A stretch of DNA of 64,000 nt. It comes from Acanthochlamys bracteata. Its lineage: Eukaryota > Streptophyta > Magnoliopsida > Pandanales > Velloziaceae. The stretch covers positions 4,719,262 through 4,783,261 of the forward strand of contig CM034145.1 of assembly GCA_019914995.1 (NCBI GenBank). The letters run 5' to 3'. Under the pieces are notes generated by a model. The model was given only the letters and a program-made list of their open reading frames with translations. It was not told where the DNA came from and ran no database searches. The position numbers and the translations under genes were made by a program. Below, in pieces: positions 22,442 through 33,316 of the stretch (position 1 is its first letter; each line of letters starts with the position of its first letter).

Positions 22442-23222
22442 GGGGTTATGGCCTTGTTCGTATTAAAGAGGTTGAATTTGGAGAGAAATTATACATGGCC
22501 TCATTTGTATTTGAATTGAACTTCTGATTTAAGAAAGTTGAATTCGAATTCGGAAAGAACTAATACTTGACCTCGTCATCAGAAATTGAATTCGGAGAGA
22601 ACTAATACATTGCCTCGTTCGTATTTGAAAGTGGACTTCTAGTAAAAATGTAGAATTCAGAGAGAACTGATACACTCTATCTAATGTGCCAAGAACCAGC
22701 TGTCAACTGGGTAAGAATTTTGTCGTAAGATACCATCATTGCGTTCCAAATAAATAATTTTTTAATTTATATTTTTAATATATATTTTATAAATATATAA
22801 AAAGTTTATTTAAAATTTTAAAAATATAAAAAAATTTGAAAATCTTTTGTATATTTTTATTATTTTTTGAAAATAAAAAAAATAATACTTATTTTTAAAA
22901 AAAATAAAAATATTTTTTATTTCAGAAAAATTTTATTTCATAAGTACTTCCACGTGCCCATGTAAAAACCGAAAAAGAAAGAATTTAAAGACATCACCTG
23001 TAGATTGTGGCTTTTTGGAGAATGCTTCTACTTGTAAACGCAGCAACAAATGCACAATAAGATGAAATAATCAGGAACATTAGACCAGTAGAAGCAGCCG
23101 TACGGAAATATTGAAGAAATTCTCTCATTCAGTGGCGAAAGAACTTCGAAGTTGTACCTGGTACACTGTACAGTATGTATATCGCAACAAAGTGAAAGAC
23201 ATAGTGACTAACAATCACATGG
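22442..23222. repeat. Degenerate tandem repeat, MITE-like copy D, and G3P transporter 3' UTR
   Basis: 22450-22680 is about four degenerate copies of a 43-71-bp unit containing GTTCGTATTTGAA and GAATTCGGAGAGAACTAATAC, with starts near 22450, 22497, 22568 and 22611. 22740-22955 is an AT-rich MITE-like copy with the usual TTTATTTCATAAGTACTT right end. 22970-23222 is the likely transporter 3' UTR. Confidence 0.55.
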
Positions 23223-26200
23223 CTAATGTTGTCGAAGTCTGGTAACCTCAGCTTTAGCAATATGAATCAAACATACAATCGCAAGAGAATTTGCAAGTAT
23301 GAGCATGAAGAAAACACTGTTCCATCCCCTAGTCGAAATGTAACCTGTGAGCAAAGGCCCTAATGCAGCTCCTACAGATCCAGTACCATCTATAATTGCA
23401 GTGACAGTAGCCAATGCTCGTGAATTGCCCTTAATGAGTTCTTGGGTACCGAGATCAGTAGCAACCGCTGTTGTAATGAGTGAGTATGGGCCATTCACAA
23501 AAAAACCAGAAAGAAACATTAAACCAGTGTTGTAGTACATTGAGATGCTTCCATATGTCCTATATAAGATAAGTGAAGGAACCGAAAGAAAGAGGAAAAG
23601 AATTGAAGTAACGGCACGAGCATCAAGGGTGTCTGACATATATCCGGCCGATATCCCTCCTAGGACGCCTCCAACATCAAAGATAGTTGAATAAATTCCA
23701 GCTGACCTGTGTGAAATCTTTATACCTGCAACAGCTGCAAGGCCAACAAACAAAAAAGGAAAAAACCATATAAACACCAGCCAGCATACAAATTTTTCTA
23801 AGAAGTAAAACCATCTAACGGTATCACAACTGCCAAAATGATGAACATATATATGAATTCAACAGCTAAACTTTGAGGTCATCATCATGATGGGTACGGA
23901 CAAAGAGAAACATTCTAGTAACTGTGTGTAAGATCTAAAAATGGAAGCAGAATAGAAACAGATCTAAAAACATATCATGTTTATTCAGTCAGAAAGCACC
24001 CTAGTTAAAAAGGCAAATGGATCTTGTCAGCTTTAAGAACGAGATCTAAAGTAGTAGACTAACACATATCTATAGTAGATCCTCACTCAATGTAGTACCT
24101 AAAATGTTGATCATTAACTTTATCTTTTGCTAACATAAGGAATCTAGACAAATTTCAATCTTATACAACTGACTAAGAAGGCCTCCACAGATCACGTCCT
24201 TCATACGTAACTTATTTTTGAACAATATCAAATTCATAGAACAAATACAATACCGGCACAATCAATTGATTCACATTTTTCAGTTTTCTATTGGTTTGAC
24301 ATGATTTTAATATCCTCGTTCATGGTTCATCCAACTTTAGAATATACCAAATTATGAAATTTCAACCAACAAAACATGTAAGATCTCAGTGGTGACTCCG
24401 TTTTTACTTGAACACGATAGATATTTGTCAAGGCTATGGTGCACCCTTACACATTGTCTTAAATAAATCAACCTTGTTCAACTTTAGGTAAGGAAGTCTC
24501 ACTTAAGATAAAGAGGTTCAACTTGGGTTAACAATACACTGAAGGCCTCCCCTACAGATTTCTATTCAATTCAGCAGGAGAGGAGTGAAATCTTCCGAAA
24601 ATGTTGGCCATATTAATTTACAAACTTACAACTATAAGAAGCTAATAGTAGTTTTAACATGCCTTATCGAGCTAGGTGGTGCCACATCATGGTTACGTAA
24701 GAGTTAAGACACCGACCTGTAAGAGTTAAGACACCAACCATGCTATCTCAATTATGCAGCTTGTATGTCATAAGCACAATCACATAACTTATACCACTAG
24801 GCAAGATAGATATAGAAAAACCATCTCGTTTATATATATTTGTAGCACCTAAGTTTTTACCAGCCTTATATTTTCAATTTCTTCATCTCCTTGTTATTTG
24901 TAAGCTGATCAATACTGTCAACTCTAAGCCCTTCAAAACTCAAGCCTATTAAGTTAATATCACTGAACAGATATGGACCAAAGCAAAGGCTTGGTATAAG
25001 CATATAAAGGCATGAAAGTAATCACTCATCCTATAAATCCTTTGACAAGTTTTTGTTTCATAATATATGTTTATAGTGCTTAGATGGACAAAGAATGAAT
25101 CTTTTTTCACCGACACCTTTGATAACAGATACGAGCACAATATCACAAACTCTCCAAATCAGTAGAATTCCATGCAGCTCTTTCTTGAGAACACTTCATC
25201 TCTAATTGTGAAGTTCCAACTAGCAAATATATTACTACAGCATAAGTCAAACTTCAGGTTTCCTCATCTTAATGTCAGCCACATATTCATGAATTGGTTA
25301 ACCAACTAGGGGAACAATGAGTAAACTTTAAGGCTAACTGCAAGCTCTGCTAATAATACTGGCGATGCTAGCAGCATTCATTTTAAGCCTACTGCAACCA
25401 CTTATTTGGCTGAACTGAAGCAAACAATGCAACAGAACTAGATGGAAATGTGTTTGCAAGTTCATATACATACCAGTCTGGCGTATGTAGAACGGAAGCC
25501 AGTAGAGAAAAGTATACGCAACAAGCTTCGAGAAGAACAAGCAGAATGCAAATGGCGCCACACCAGGCAACTGCCATGCCTCCAAGAACCCAATTGCCTT
25601 TTCCTCCTCAATTGTCTCTGACTCCTTGGCTGCTTCATCCTTCAAAAGCCCCGCATTCTCCCCTTCTTCCTCTCTCTCCTCAGTAACAGATTCACCAGTT
25701 TCTGCTACATCCATTTCTATCACCGTACAATCAAATCCAGCATCTTTCGGGTGAGCAACAAGAAACACAACCAAAACTACTCCAACAACAAGCAACAAAA
25801 CTCCGGGCAGTAAAAACGACCACCCCCACCCAAAATCAAGAACCGAAGCAGCAACAACGGATCCCATTATATTCCCTACAGATGTATGCGAATTCCAAGC
25901 TCCCATAATCAAACCTTTCTTATTCGAATTCCCAAACCAATTCGCAACAACAGCAACAACACACGGCCAAGCAGCTGAATGAAAAACTCCAGAAACCAAT
26001 TGAACCATTACAAAATATGTAAAAGAATGAATCTCTACAAAGAACGCAGTAGCGAAGAGTGCAGCGGCGAGCGAAGAGAGAAAACAAGAGAGAGAAAGCA
26101 GAGGGCGGAGAGGGAACCGGTCAGCAGCGGCGCCGGAGAAGAACATGGAGAACGAATACGAAGAGAGGAAAGAAACATCAAGCTCGCCAAGACGGTGGGG

Positions 26201-26374
26201 CCCGGTGGTGGGTCCGGTGAACGGAGGCCAGGTGGCGTGCAGAGACGGTTTGGTGATTGACGGAGGTTTTCGAGCTGCGTGGAAAGCGGCGTAGGTGAAG
26301 AAGGTGAGAACCAGAGCACGGATCTGGTGTGAATGGAACCGTCGGCGAATGTCTGGCTCAGTTTCGTTAGTCAT
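23223..26374 (-). CDS. G3PP5: Glycerol-3-phosphate transporter, MFS family
   Basis: A 470-residue polytopic membrane protein of the organophosphate:phosphate antiporter branch of the major facilitator superfamily; it probably moves glycerol-3-phosphate across a plastid or plasma membrane (family knowledge). Two exons: 26374-25474 and 23734-23223, with one 1.74-kb intron; phase 1 joins correctly. Recognisable stretches: FFTYAAFHAARKPPSI, GELDVSFLSSYSFSMFFSG, GLIMGAWNSHTSVGN, DFGWGWSFLLPG, an acidic central loop (TGESVTEEREEEGEN), FEAW-type FLEAWQLPGVAPFAF, GGVLGGISAGYMSD and IDGTGSVGAALGPLL. The sequence resembles the Arabidopsis G3PP5 type more than G3PP1-4. The start at 26374 is preferred; an in-frame ATG 33 codons upstream (26473) would add a basic, Ser-rich tail that could be a transit-like extension. 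Confidence 0.92.
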
Positions 26375-26917
26375 CGCCGGATCACGGTTGAGTGCGGCGG
26401 CAGAGATTTTTGTTGTTTCAGAAATGGAACGAGAATGATTTGGAAGAACGGGCCGTCTTATTTGATATTGCAAAGAAATGAAGCAAAGGAGTGATCAATT
26501 ATTAATATGAATATTAGTGACCTATTTTGCAAATGTTTTAAAAGATTTCTTCCATCTGTAATGAATGAATCACTGTTAAAAAACCTGAAGCAAAAATTTT
26601 CATTCTGAATTGATAAAGAATTTAATACAAATGAACATGAATTCATATTACAGGAATAAATTACAAGATACAGAAGAACTCAATGCATGTCCAGAAGGAC
26701 CAGATCCTTCGAATCTATGCTTCATGAAGGAAGGGAACTTCAAATTTGGCCAGTTTAAATACAATAGGGATGAGCCCTCAAGGTACTTGCTGGAATTCAT
26801 TTTGTTCTGGTGCTTTGATTGGAGTATTACGTTGTTAAGTTAAACTCCATTGATAAGCACCACTTGTGTACTACTTTCTCTGTAACATACTTGGGAACGG
26901 ATGGCTATGAAACGGCT
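26375..26917. other. Short intergenic stretch between transporter and HPAT genes
   Basis: Promoter side of the transporter gene and 3' side of the HPAT gene, both on the minus strand and in tandem. No further gene or repeat is recognisable; short open frames here lack coding character. Confidence 0.5.
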
Positions 26918-29900
26918 CTATCTCCAGTTGAAATTGGAACTACTTCCGTATGCATCCCAGTTGGGAATGTTGGCTGATGCTTCGTTTACCATCTTGACTA
27001 AAGTGACCTGTGTAATAAAATGAGATGAAGTATGTATATCGTTTGTCATTTTCTTTTGAAAGACATCAAGAAAATCCAGACATTTAGCATTGCATTATCT
27101 AATCACAGATGAGTACCATGAAGCCTAAATATGCACTTCGCAAGAATTAGTAAGATCAAAGTTCATTGTTTCAGTGCTTACAGATATGCAACCCACAATC
27201 TTGGTAACCTACTAGATTGGAAAACCACATGTTTCTTGAGGTTGGACATTCTGAGTTTTTGTAAGCAAGTCTTAATTGACTATAATAAAAGCTACCCACT
27301 CATCTCAAAAGTACATTTCTAAATTCCCTCAAAATTTGGGAGCTTCTCATACTGTATTGTATACCTTTTAGAGTTCGGCTCACAAATTCAGTGAACCTAA
27401 CAGTCAAGAATATACACTCCAAGAAGAAGGTATCCAATGATGTTAATTGGGCAGAGGATTATATTCCTTACATAAGATTAATACGAAGTTTAAGAATTGG
27501 GAGGGAAAAAGGAAAAAAAAAACACCTCCAGAGAGAAGATGGAAAACCATACCACACTTTGGGGTGCCCCTTTTGGTGGCAACTGAAGATTCCTAGGAGG
27601 TGGGTTGCTTCCATATGATCTTTTGTCAAACCTCCATTCTCCGACCTTTCCGTATGTTAAATTGCCCTTAGGGATCCAATATTGTTTCCATTAGTTGGAG
27701 TTGGCGTCTCTTAATGCTTACAATAGTGAATAATCAAGGGTGAAAGTTTATACAAAAGGTCTAGTACCTTCAAGTCATAATCACATCCATAGGTGTAATG
27801 AATGATGTACTTCTCTCCAACTTCTGTATCCCAAGGGGGCTTGAGAAGAAAAACACGTTATTGGTAAGTTAGTGAGTTTAGAAAGGAAACACAAGCTGGA
27901 TCAGAGAAAATTCAGAAACCTGAATCATAAAGTCTTTGTGTAAGATATTCCCCACTCCATGGACAGCTGAAGCAATAGCATACGCGTACCTGTCAATGAT
28001 AGGGACTAGAAATAAGTTCTCGAAGCCCAGACAAGCAGGTTAGATTACTATACATTCTTTTTTAACATATTGACAATGCTGGGAACTGAACCCATGAGCT
28101 CCCCTTTAAAGAGGCAATGCAGAATGTTTACAAGAGAAGTAGATAATCCATTGAGTGGTGAAATCAATAATGCATAAATTTCAAGAAGTATTACATCTCA
28201 AGCACCCAGCCAAGTGCCTTATCGGTTTCAGGATCCTTCTTCATCGCCAAAGAAACATCCATCCAGGTAGGGGCAATCTTCACAAGTGATGCCTAAAGAA
28301 ATGCAGTACATGTTAGGGGCAATGCTAGGAAATTTCCAACTACTGATTCAATATATGATGAAAAATGTCAATCATGAGAGATTTCCATATAGAATTTGTC
28401 ATATAATAAACATACCTTCTCAATAATCACGGGAGAGTTACCAATAGGATCAATGTCAGTGATTGGCCCCTTATTCTCAGGGTAAAATTTTCGGAGAACA
28501 GATTCATATTTCTTGGGATCAATGTAGAAGAAAGGAAATGCAGCTGCAAGACCATCTCTAGCTAAGTTTGGGATAGGTTTAACAATTATATGATCGGGTT
28601 CTGCCATCAATATGTACCTGAATGAATTATAAAAAAATTGCCAAAAGTAGTTAGAAAGGACCAAACCAGTTATTCTAGGAAAGCTCATTGCTGATAATGC
28701 TGTGCTATAGTCTCTTACTCTTCGTCAATTTTTGCTTGCTGGAGCCACTGAACTATAGCCCAAGGTCTGTTGAGAACAATGTAACCCTGAAAAGCAGCAA
28801 ATAACCTTGAGAGAGAAATTACTCAGAATAAAGTTCTCAACCCAAAATAGCAGTAGCCAAAATGAACATGTTTATGCTCCTACAAAAAAATGAACGCTGC
28901 AGAAAGACCGCTAGTAGGTTAACCAGATTTTCACTCATATTCAAGCATACTGAGAAAAGTAGTTCTCTTAAGGAAGAAAATATATCATCAGTGAAACAGC
29001 CAGTAATAACATAACCATTGAGACCAATTACTCAACCAACCATTCACACCAAACATTGAAGCTTGAGTCCTGAGATCACATAACCATTCACACCAATTAA
29101 CTCAACTAACCAAATGAATTGATCAAACTAACTAATATAAAAGCAACGCAATATCAACAACAAATGTCAAGATACTTCTCAAACCAAAGGAAGACAAATG
29201 AAATGCAAAAAAGGAATGAAACCAGCATCAAAGAATCATGTTTAACTGAACTTCAAAAAAACTCGATGCTTCACATTTATTATCAAGCCTACTCCAACCC
29301 ACATTCTTATGTCCAAGCAACTACCAAATTCTCAAACAACAGCACAAAAAATTACCGAAACCATCTACTCAATTATATAAATCAAATAGTTTACCCAAAA
29401 AGGGAGAGCACAAAAAAATCACGCTGAATATACTCTCAAAAATTCAATCTTTCTAATAACCCATCGAAACCTGATCCACCACACACTCGCATCTCCAACC
29501 CACAACCAATTCTCAAACACCACAACAATTTCTCCAAAAAAGATGGTTAAAATTTAATACTTCACCACAAATTTGTCCAAGAAGTGATCACCTGATCCAT
29601 TCCAGCAGGCAAGGGATCAGCAACAAAAGTTGGAATCTCATCAACAAGCTCATCAGCTTTCCCAGAATGCAAGATCCTAGTGAACCCACCCATCTCAGAC
29701 CCTTGCTGTTCTTTCGCTTTCTTGAACCAGTAATACATCACCCTACACTGCCACCCATTATAAACGGAGTCAGAAGCCGTTACCGCCGTATGAAACAGTC
29801 TACGACTATTAACGGCGTTAGAATTTACGACACCCGCGTTAGCAGTGTCCGTCGTCATCCGGATAAGTGGGTCCCGCTCGAGTGCGTTTCCTACAGGGAA

Positions 29901-30002
29901 GCTGGTTTTCAGAGGTGCTCGAGAAGCGATTATGGCGTTGTAGGTGATTAGAGTCACTGAGATTGTGATCAAGATAATCTTCAACGAACTTCCCCAACCC
30001 AT
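26918..30002 (-). CDS. HPAT: Hydroxyproline O-arabinosyltransferase
   Basis: A 374-residue Golgi glycosyltransferase that adds the first arabinose to hydroxyproline of extensins and secreted peptides (family knowledge). Eight exons: 30002-29592, 28786-28719, 28617-28416, 28292-28195, 27989-27920, 27839-27768, 27666-27553, 27007-26918; every junction keeps frame. It begins with a short cytosolic tail and a single hydrophobic anchor (~7-25, LKIILITISVTLITYNAII), typical of type II Golgi enzymes. Conserved segments include CRVMYYWFKKAK, GGFTRILHSG, GYIVLNRPWAIVQWL, EEYILMAEPDHI, ASLVKIAPTWMDVSL, HGVGNILHKDFMIQ, PPWDTEVGEKYIIHYTYG and GEWRFDKRSYG. Closest to HPAT1/2/3, which I cannot separate. 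A short Pro-rich frame lies upstream. Confidence 0.94.
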
Positions 30003-31912
30003 CTGAAAAAAAAATTCCTTCTGAAAAATCTGAAATCTTTCTTCTAATCTGTTCTTCTGCTGGTGTTGTTAATCTGTTCTTCTGCTGTGTTATCCAAGAA
30101 TTTTTAACTTCCAACAACATGTTTTGCGGACGGTGGAGTTGGTAATGCAAAACTTAATTGTAATGGTATATAATATTACCAACTTAATAATTAGAGTTCT
30201 GTGTTTTGTAATAAAAACAATGCATACTTGAAAAAAAGTAAATTTGTTTGTCAACGCCGTTTTGCACGATAAGACCTGTATTAGTGAAATAACAATGTAC
30301 TAGAAAAAAGTTGCACCGACTTTTATTTTAAGCTTGTTTATTTTCACGGAAAATGATCCAAAATAAATTGTTTCCAAAACTTTATTTTCTGACTTATTAT
30401 GTTTTATTTTATATTTACTCTTACAAATTCAATGTTTTAGTAACTTATTTTCTCAACTCACGTTATGAAAATTTATTTCAAGCAAGTATACAAGCCTTTT
30501 ATGCATTGATTGGTTCATGGTTTATAGAAGAAAACAAAAGATCACTTTTTTTATTTTCATACTATACATATACTAGTAACCAAAGTGCATACTGTATAAA
30601 CCGTTAACGGGGAGGTGGACCATGAGGCTTAGGTTGCGGCGGCGGTGGCGGTGGCCTTGGCGGCGGCTCTTGCAACTGCGATGGCCTCTGCGGAGGAGGG
30701 GACTGCCGAGATGCAGGCCGTCGATGCGGAGGTCGTCTAGGACCTAGGGGCATTTGAGGATGAGGAGGAGGGTTCATTTGCTCTGTAGTTGCTATCACTC
30801 CTGGGTTCAATTTTCATGCGAAAAAACTAATAGGAAGCTTATATATATGGGCAACATTACAAGAAAGAGCTACTTATGTTTGAAATGGTAACTAATGGTC
30901 ATGGCAAGAGAAGTATGATTGTTTGGTGGCACCTAACTTTCATACAGCTTGATTGTTTGTTGGAATTTATAAAGTTTTCTCCTTCAAATTGAGAGTTAAA
31001 AAATTATTATTTATTCAGCTAATAATTTATTGTTTATAATTAATTGTGCGTATTTTATTTCGTCAAATCTTATCTTTGAACTCGCTGTATAAATTAGGCA
31101 AATTAATATTATGAGAGTTAACACTTGTTAAATCTGCTTGCTAAGTAATTGGGATTTGGGAGTACCCATTAGTGGCCCAACAACAGCCCATATAAAGTGA
31201 TAAATTTTCTTTTACATTTTATTTTAATTTCTTTGTAATATGAAATTTTTTAATATTCTTCCAAAAAAAGATTGGATAGATCTTTTTCTGAATGCTGCTG
31301 TCAAAGAGAGAAAACATAATAGATTTTTGCATACATCTCTGTTCTACGATAGCAAGAAGGGAGCTTGAGGTATGAAAAATCCAATATTTCCAATTCTATT
31401 TCATGGTTACTGGATCTGGGTGTGTCTAATTTTTATTTCTATAAGCTGAAATCTTGATGCCAGTACAAATTTCAATTAGGTTTGTTGGAAGATTTTGTAA
31501 ATGATCTAATCCTTTCGGAGATCAAGGATATGTAAAAACTTGCTTCTAATTGTTCATAAAAGAGCAATCTTTCGGAGTTTGCGTTTTTCCTCTTTTTCTC
31601 AAATTAATGACAGAAATTCTATTGTGGAAATTGTTTTCTTGAATTTTTAACATGTTACCATTTTGCCAGATGTAAAGAGTGATGAAGAAAACTGATCGTG
31701 TTTAAACAGATATAGTTTCTTTACGGTTCTGTCAATATAACCATTGAGATCAATTTGTTGTCTTTCAAATTACAAACTTTCATTCTTTGTGTTGATAAAG
31801 TTAGCTTCTTTATTAGATTGTTTTGGTAATCTATGGATCTTCCTCTGACAATAGAGATGCTCTTGAAAAATGTTTAGGCTAGGTTTTCAATCACCCAGAA
31901 GACAAAGTGTTC
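30003..31912. other. Divergent promoter region of HPAT and the F-box gene
   Basis: HPAT runs left and the F-box gene right, so this 1.9 kb is a shared divergent region. It contains a short Pro-rich minus-strand frame (30604-30810). A donor-like GAG|GTATGA at about 31372 suggests a leader intron for the F-box gene ending near 31854 or 31901. Much of 30150-31200 is AT-rich with no recognisable element. Confidence 0.45.
30604..30810 (-). CDS. Possible short proline-rich ORF
   Basis: A 68-codon frame of strongly biased composition (Pro, Arg, Gln), ending in PPRPPPPPPQPKPHGPPPR. It is GC-rich within an AT-rich flank, which makes chance less likely, but no signal peptide, domain or splice partner is visible. 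It may be a leftover of an extensin- or PERK-like gene, or just a low-complexity frame. Confidence 0.2.
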   Translation of the reverse strand: MNPGVIATTEQMNPPPHPQMPLGPRRPPHRRPASRQSPPPQRPSQLQEPPPRPPPPPPQPKPHGPPPR

Positions 31913-33316
31913 ATGGAGGAACTTCCAGAGCAACTAGTTTTAGATATATTCGAGAGAATCAACGGAACCAAAGACAGAAACTCGATCTCTTTAGTTTGCA
32001 AACGGTTCCATGCGATGGAAAGAGACCAGAGAAATTTTCTGAAAGTGGGATGTGGGTTGCATCCAGCAATTCGAGCGCTCACATCCTTATGTATCCGTTT
32101 CCCGAACTTACTGAAGGTTGAGATTGTTTACTCTGGTTGGATGTCAAATCTAGGCATGCAGTTGGACAATCAAGGCCTGCTTGTTCTTGCTTCTCATTGC
32201 CGTTCATTAACGGAGCTAACATTAAGTTTTTGTTCATTCATCAATGACACAGGCATTAGTTATTTAGCATCTTGTGAGAACCTGAGATTCCTCAAATTGA
32301 ATTTTGCACCGGCTGTGAGCTCCAACGGAATTCAGTCACTTGCTGTCGGATGCAAGAAGTTATCTGCTCTACACCTTATCCGCTGTATGAAAATTGGCAG
32401 TCTTGAATGGTTAGAATACCTTGGGAATTTTGGAAAAGTTGAGGACCTTGTGATCAAGAATTGCAGAGCTATCGGGGTAGATGAACTAGGAAAACTAGGT
32501 CCAGGTTGGGCAAATCTGACTCGCCTAGAATTTGAAGTTGATGCATATTACACATATCCGAAAGTTTATAATCACTCATTGGCTTCTAGATGGCAAGCTG
32601 AGAATTTCTCTTGCAATGAATTGAAAGAACTAAGCTTGACAGATTGTGTGCTAGCACCAGGCAGAGGGCTCTCTTGTGTTTTAGGTAAATGCAAGGAACT
32701 TGAGAAGCTTAACTTGGACATGTGCATCGGAGTGAAGGACAGCGATATGGTTGCATTGAGTAGGAACTCCAAGAATCTTAAGTCTATCTCGTTACGTCTT
32801 CCTTGCCAGTTTGTGGCACCTGCAGGTATGAATGAGCTAATGGAATTAACAGATGACACGCTTAGGGCACTGGAAGAAGGGTGTTCAAAGCTTGAAGTGA
32901 TTGAGTTTTCTTTTTCTGACGGGGATTTTCCTTCAATATCTTCCTTCACCCAGAATGGTTTGCTTTCACTTATCAGCAAATGCTCAATTCGTGTGCTGTC
33001 TCTCAGCGGTGCTTACTTCTTCAATGATATTGGAATGGAGGCACTTTGTTCTTCTAATGAGTTAGATACTCTAGAACTCGTGAAATGCCAGGAAATTAGC
33101 GACAGGGGCATGGAACTTGCGGTGCTATTCCCATCTTTAAGAACAATGAAGATTTGCAAATGTTTAGGCGTGACAGATGAAGGGTTAAAGCCGCTTGTAA
33201 ACTCACATAAATTAGATTACCTCAATGTGGAAGACTGCCCACAAATTTCTGGGAAAGGTGTTCAAGGGGCTGCAAGATCTGTAACATACAAGCAAGATCT
33301 GTCATGGCTTTACTAG
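31913..33316 (+). CDS. FBL14: F-box/LRR-repeat protein, FBL14-like
   Basis: An intronless 467-residue F-box protein that should act as the substrate-recognition subunit of an SCF ubiquitin ligase; its target is unknown. An N-terminal F-box (~1-45: MEELPEQLVLDIFERI.., SLVCKRFHAMERDQR) is followed by about 12 cysteine-containing leucine-rich repeats (patterns such as LTELTLSFCSFINDTGI, LEKLNLDMCIGVKDSDM and LDTLELVKCQEISDRGM). The C-terminus ends GVQGAARSV..DLSWLY. It closely resembles Arabidopsis At1g80570 (FBL14) along its full length as I recall it. The ATG at 31913 is the first in frame (the upstream in-frame codon at 31907 is GTG). Upstream, two out-of-frame ATGs (31857 and 31870) may lie in the leader. 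Confidence 0.93.
   Translation: MEELPEQLVLDIFERINGTKDRNSISLVCKRFHAMERDQRNFLKVGCGLHPAIRALTSLCIRFPNLLKVEIVYSGWMSNLGMQLDNQGLLVLASHCRSLTELTLSFCSFINDTGISYLASCENLRFLKLNFAPAVSSNGIQSLAVGCKKLSALHLIRCMKIGSLEWLEYLGNFGKVEDLVIKNCRAIGVDELGKLGPGWANLTRLEFEVDAYYTYPKVYNHSLASRWQAENFSCNELKELSLTDCVLAPGRGLSCVLGKCKELEKLNLDMCIGVKDSDMVALSRNSKNLKSISLRLPCQFVAPAGMNELMELTDDTLRALEEGCSKLEVIEFSFSDGDFPSISSFTQNGLLSLISKCSIRVLSLSGAYFFNDIGMEALCSSNELDTLELVKCQEISDRGMELAVLFPSLRTMKICKCLGVTDEGLKPLVNSHKLDYLNVEDCPQISGKGVQGAARSVTYKQDLSWLY

Noticed and set aside
32572..32979. 135-codon minus-strand frame inside the F-box gene
   Set aside because: Antisense shadow of the leucine-rich repeats.
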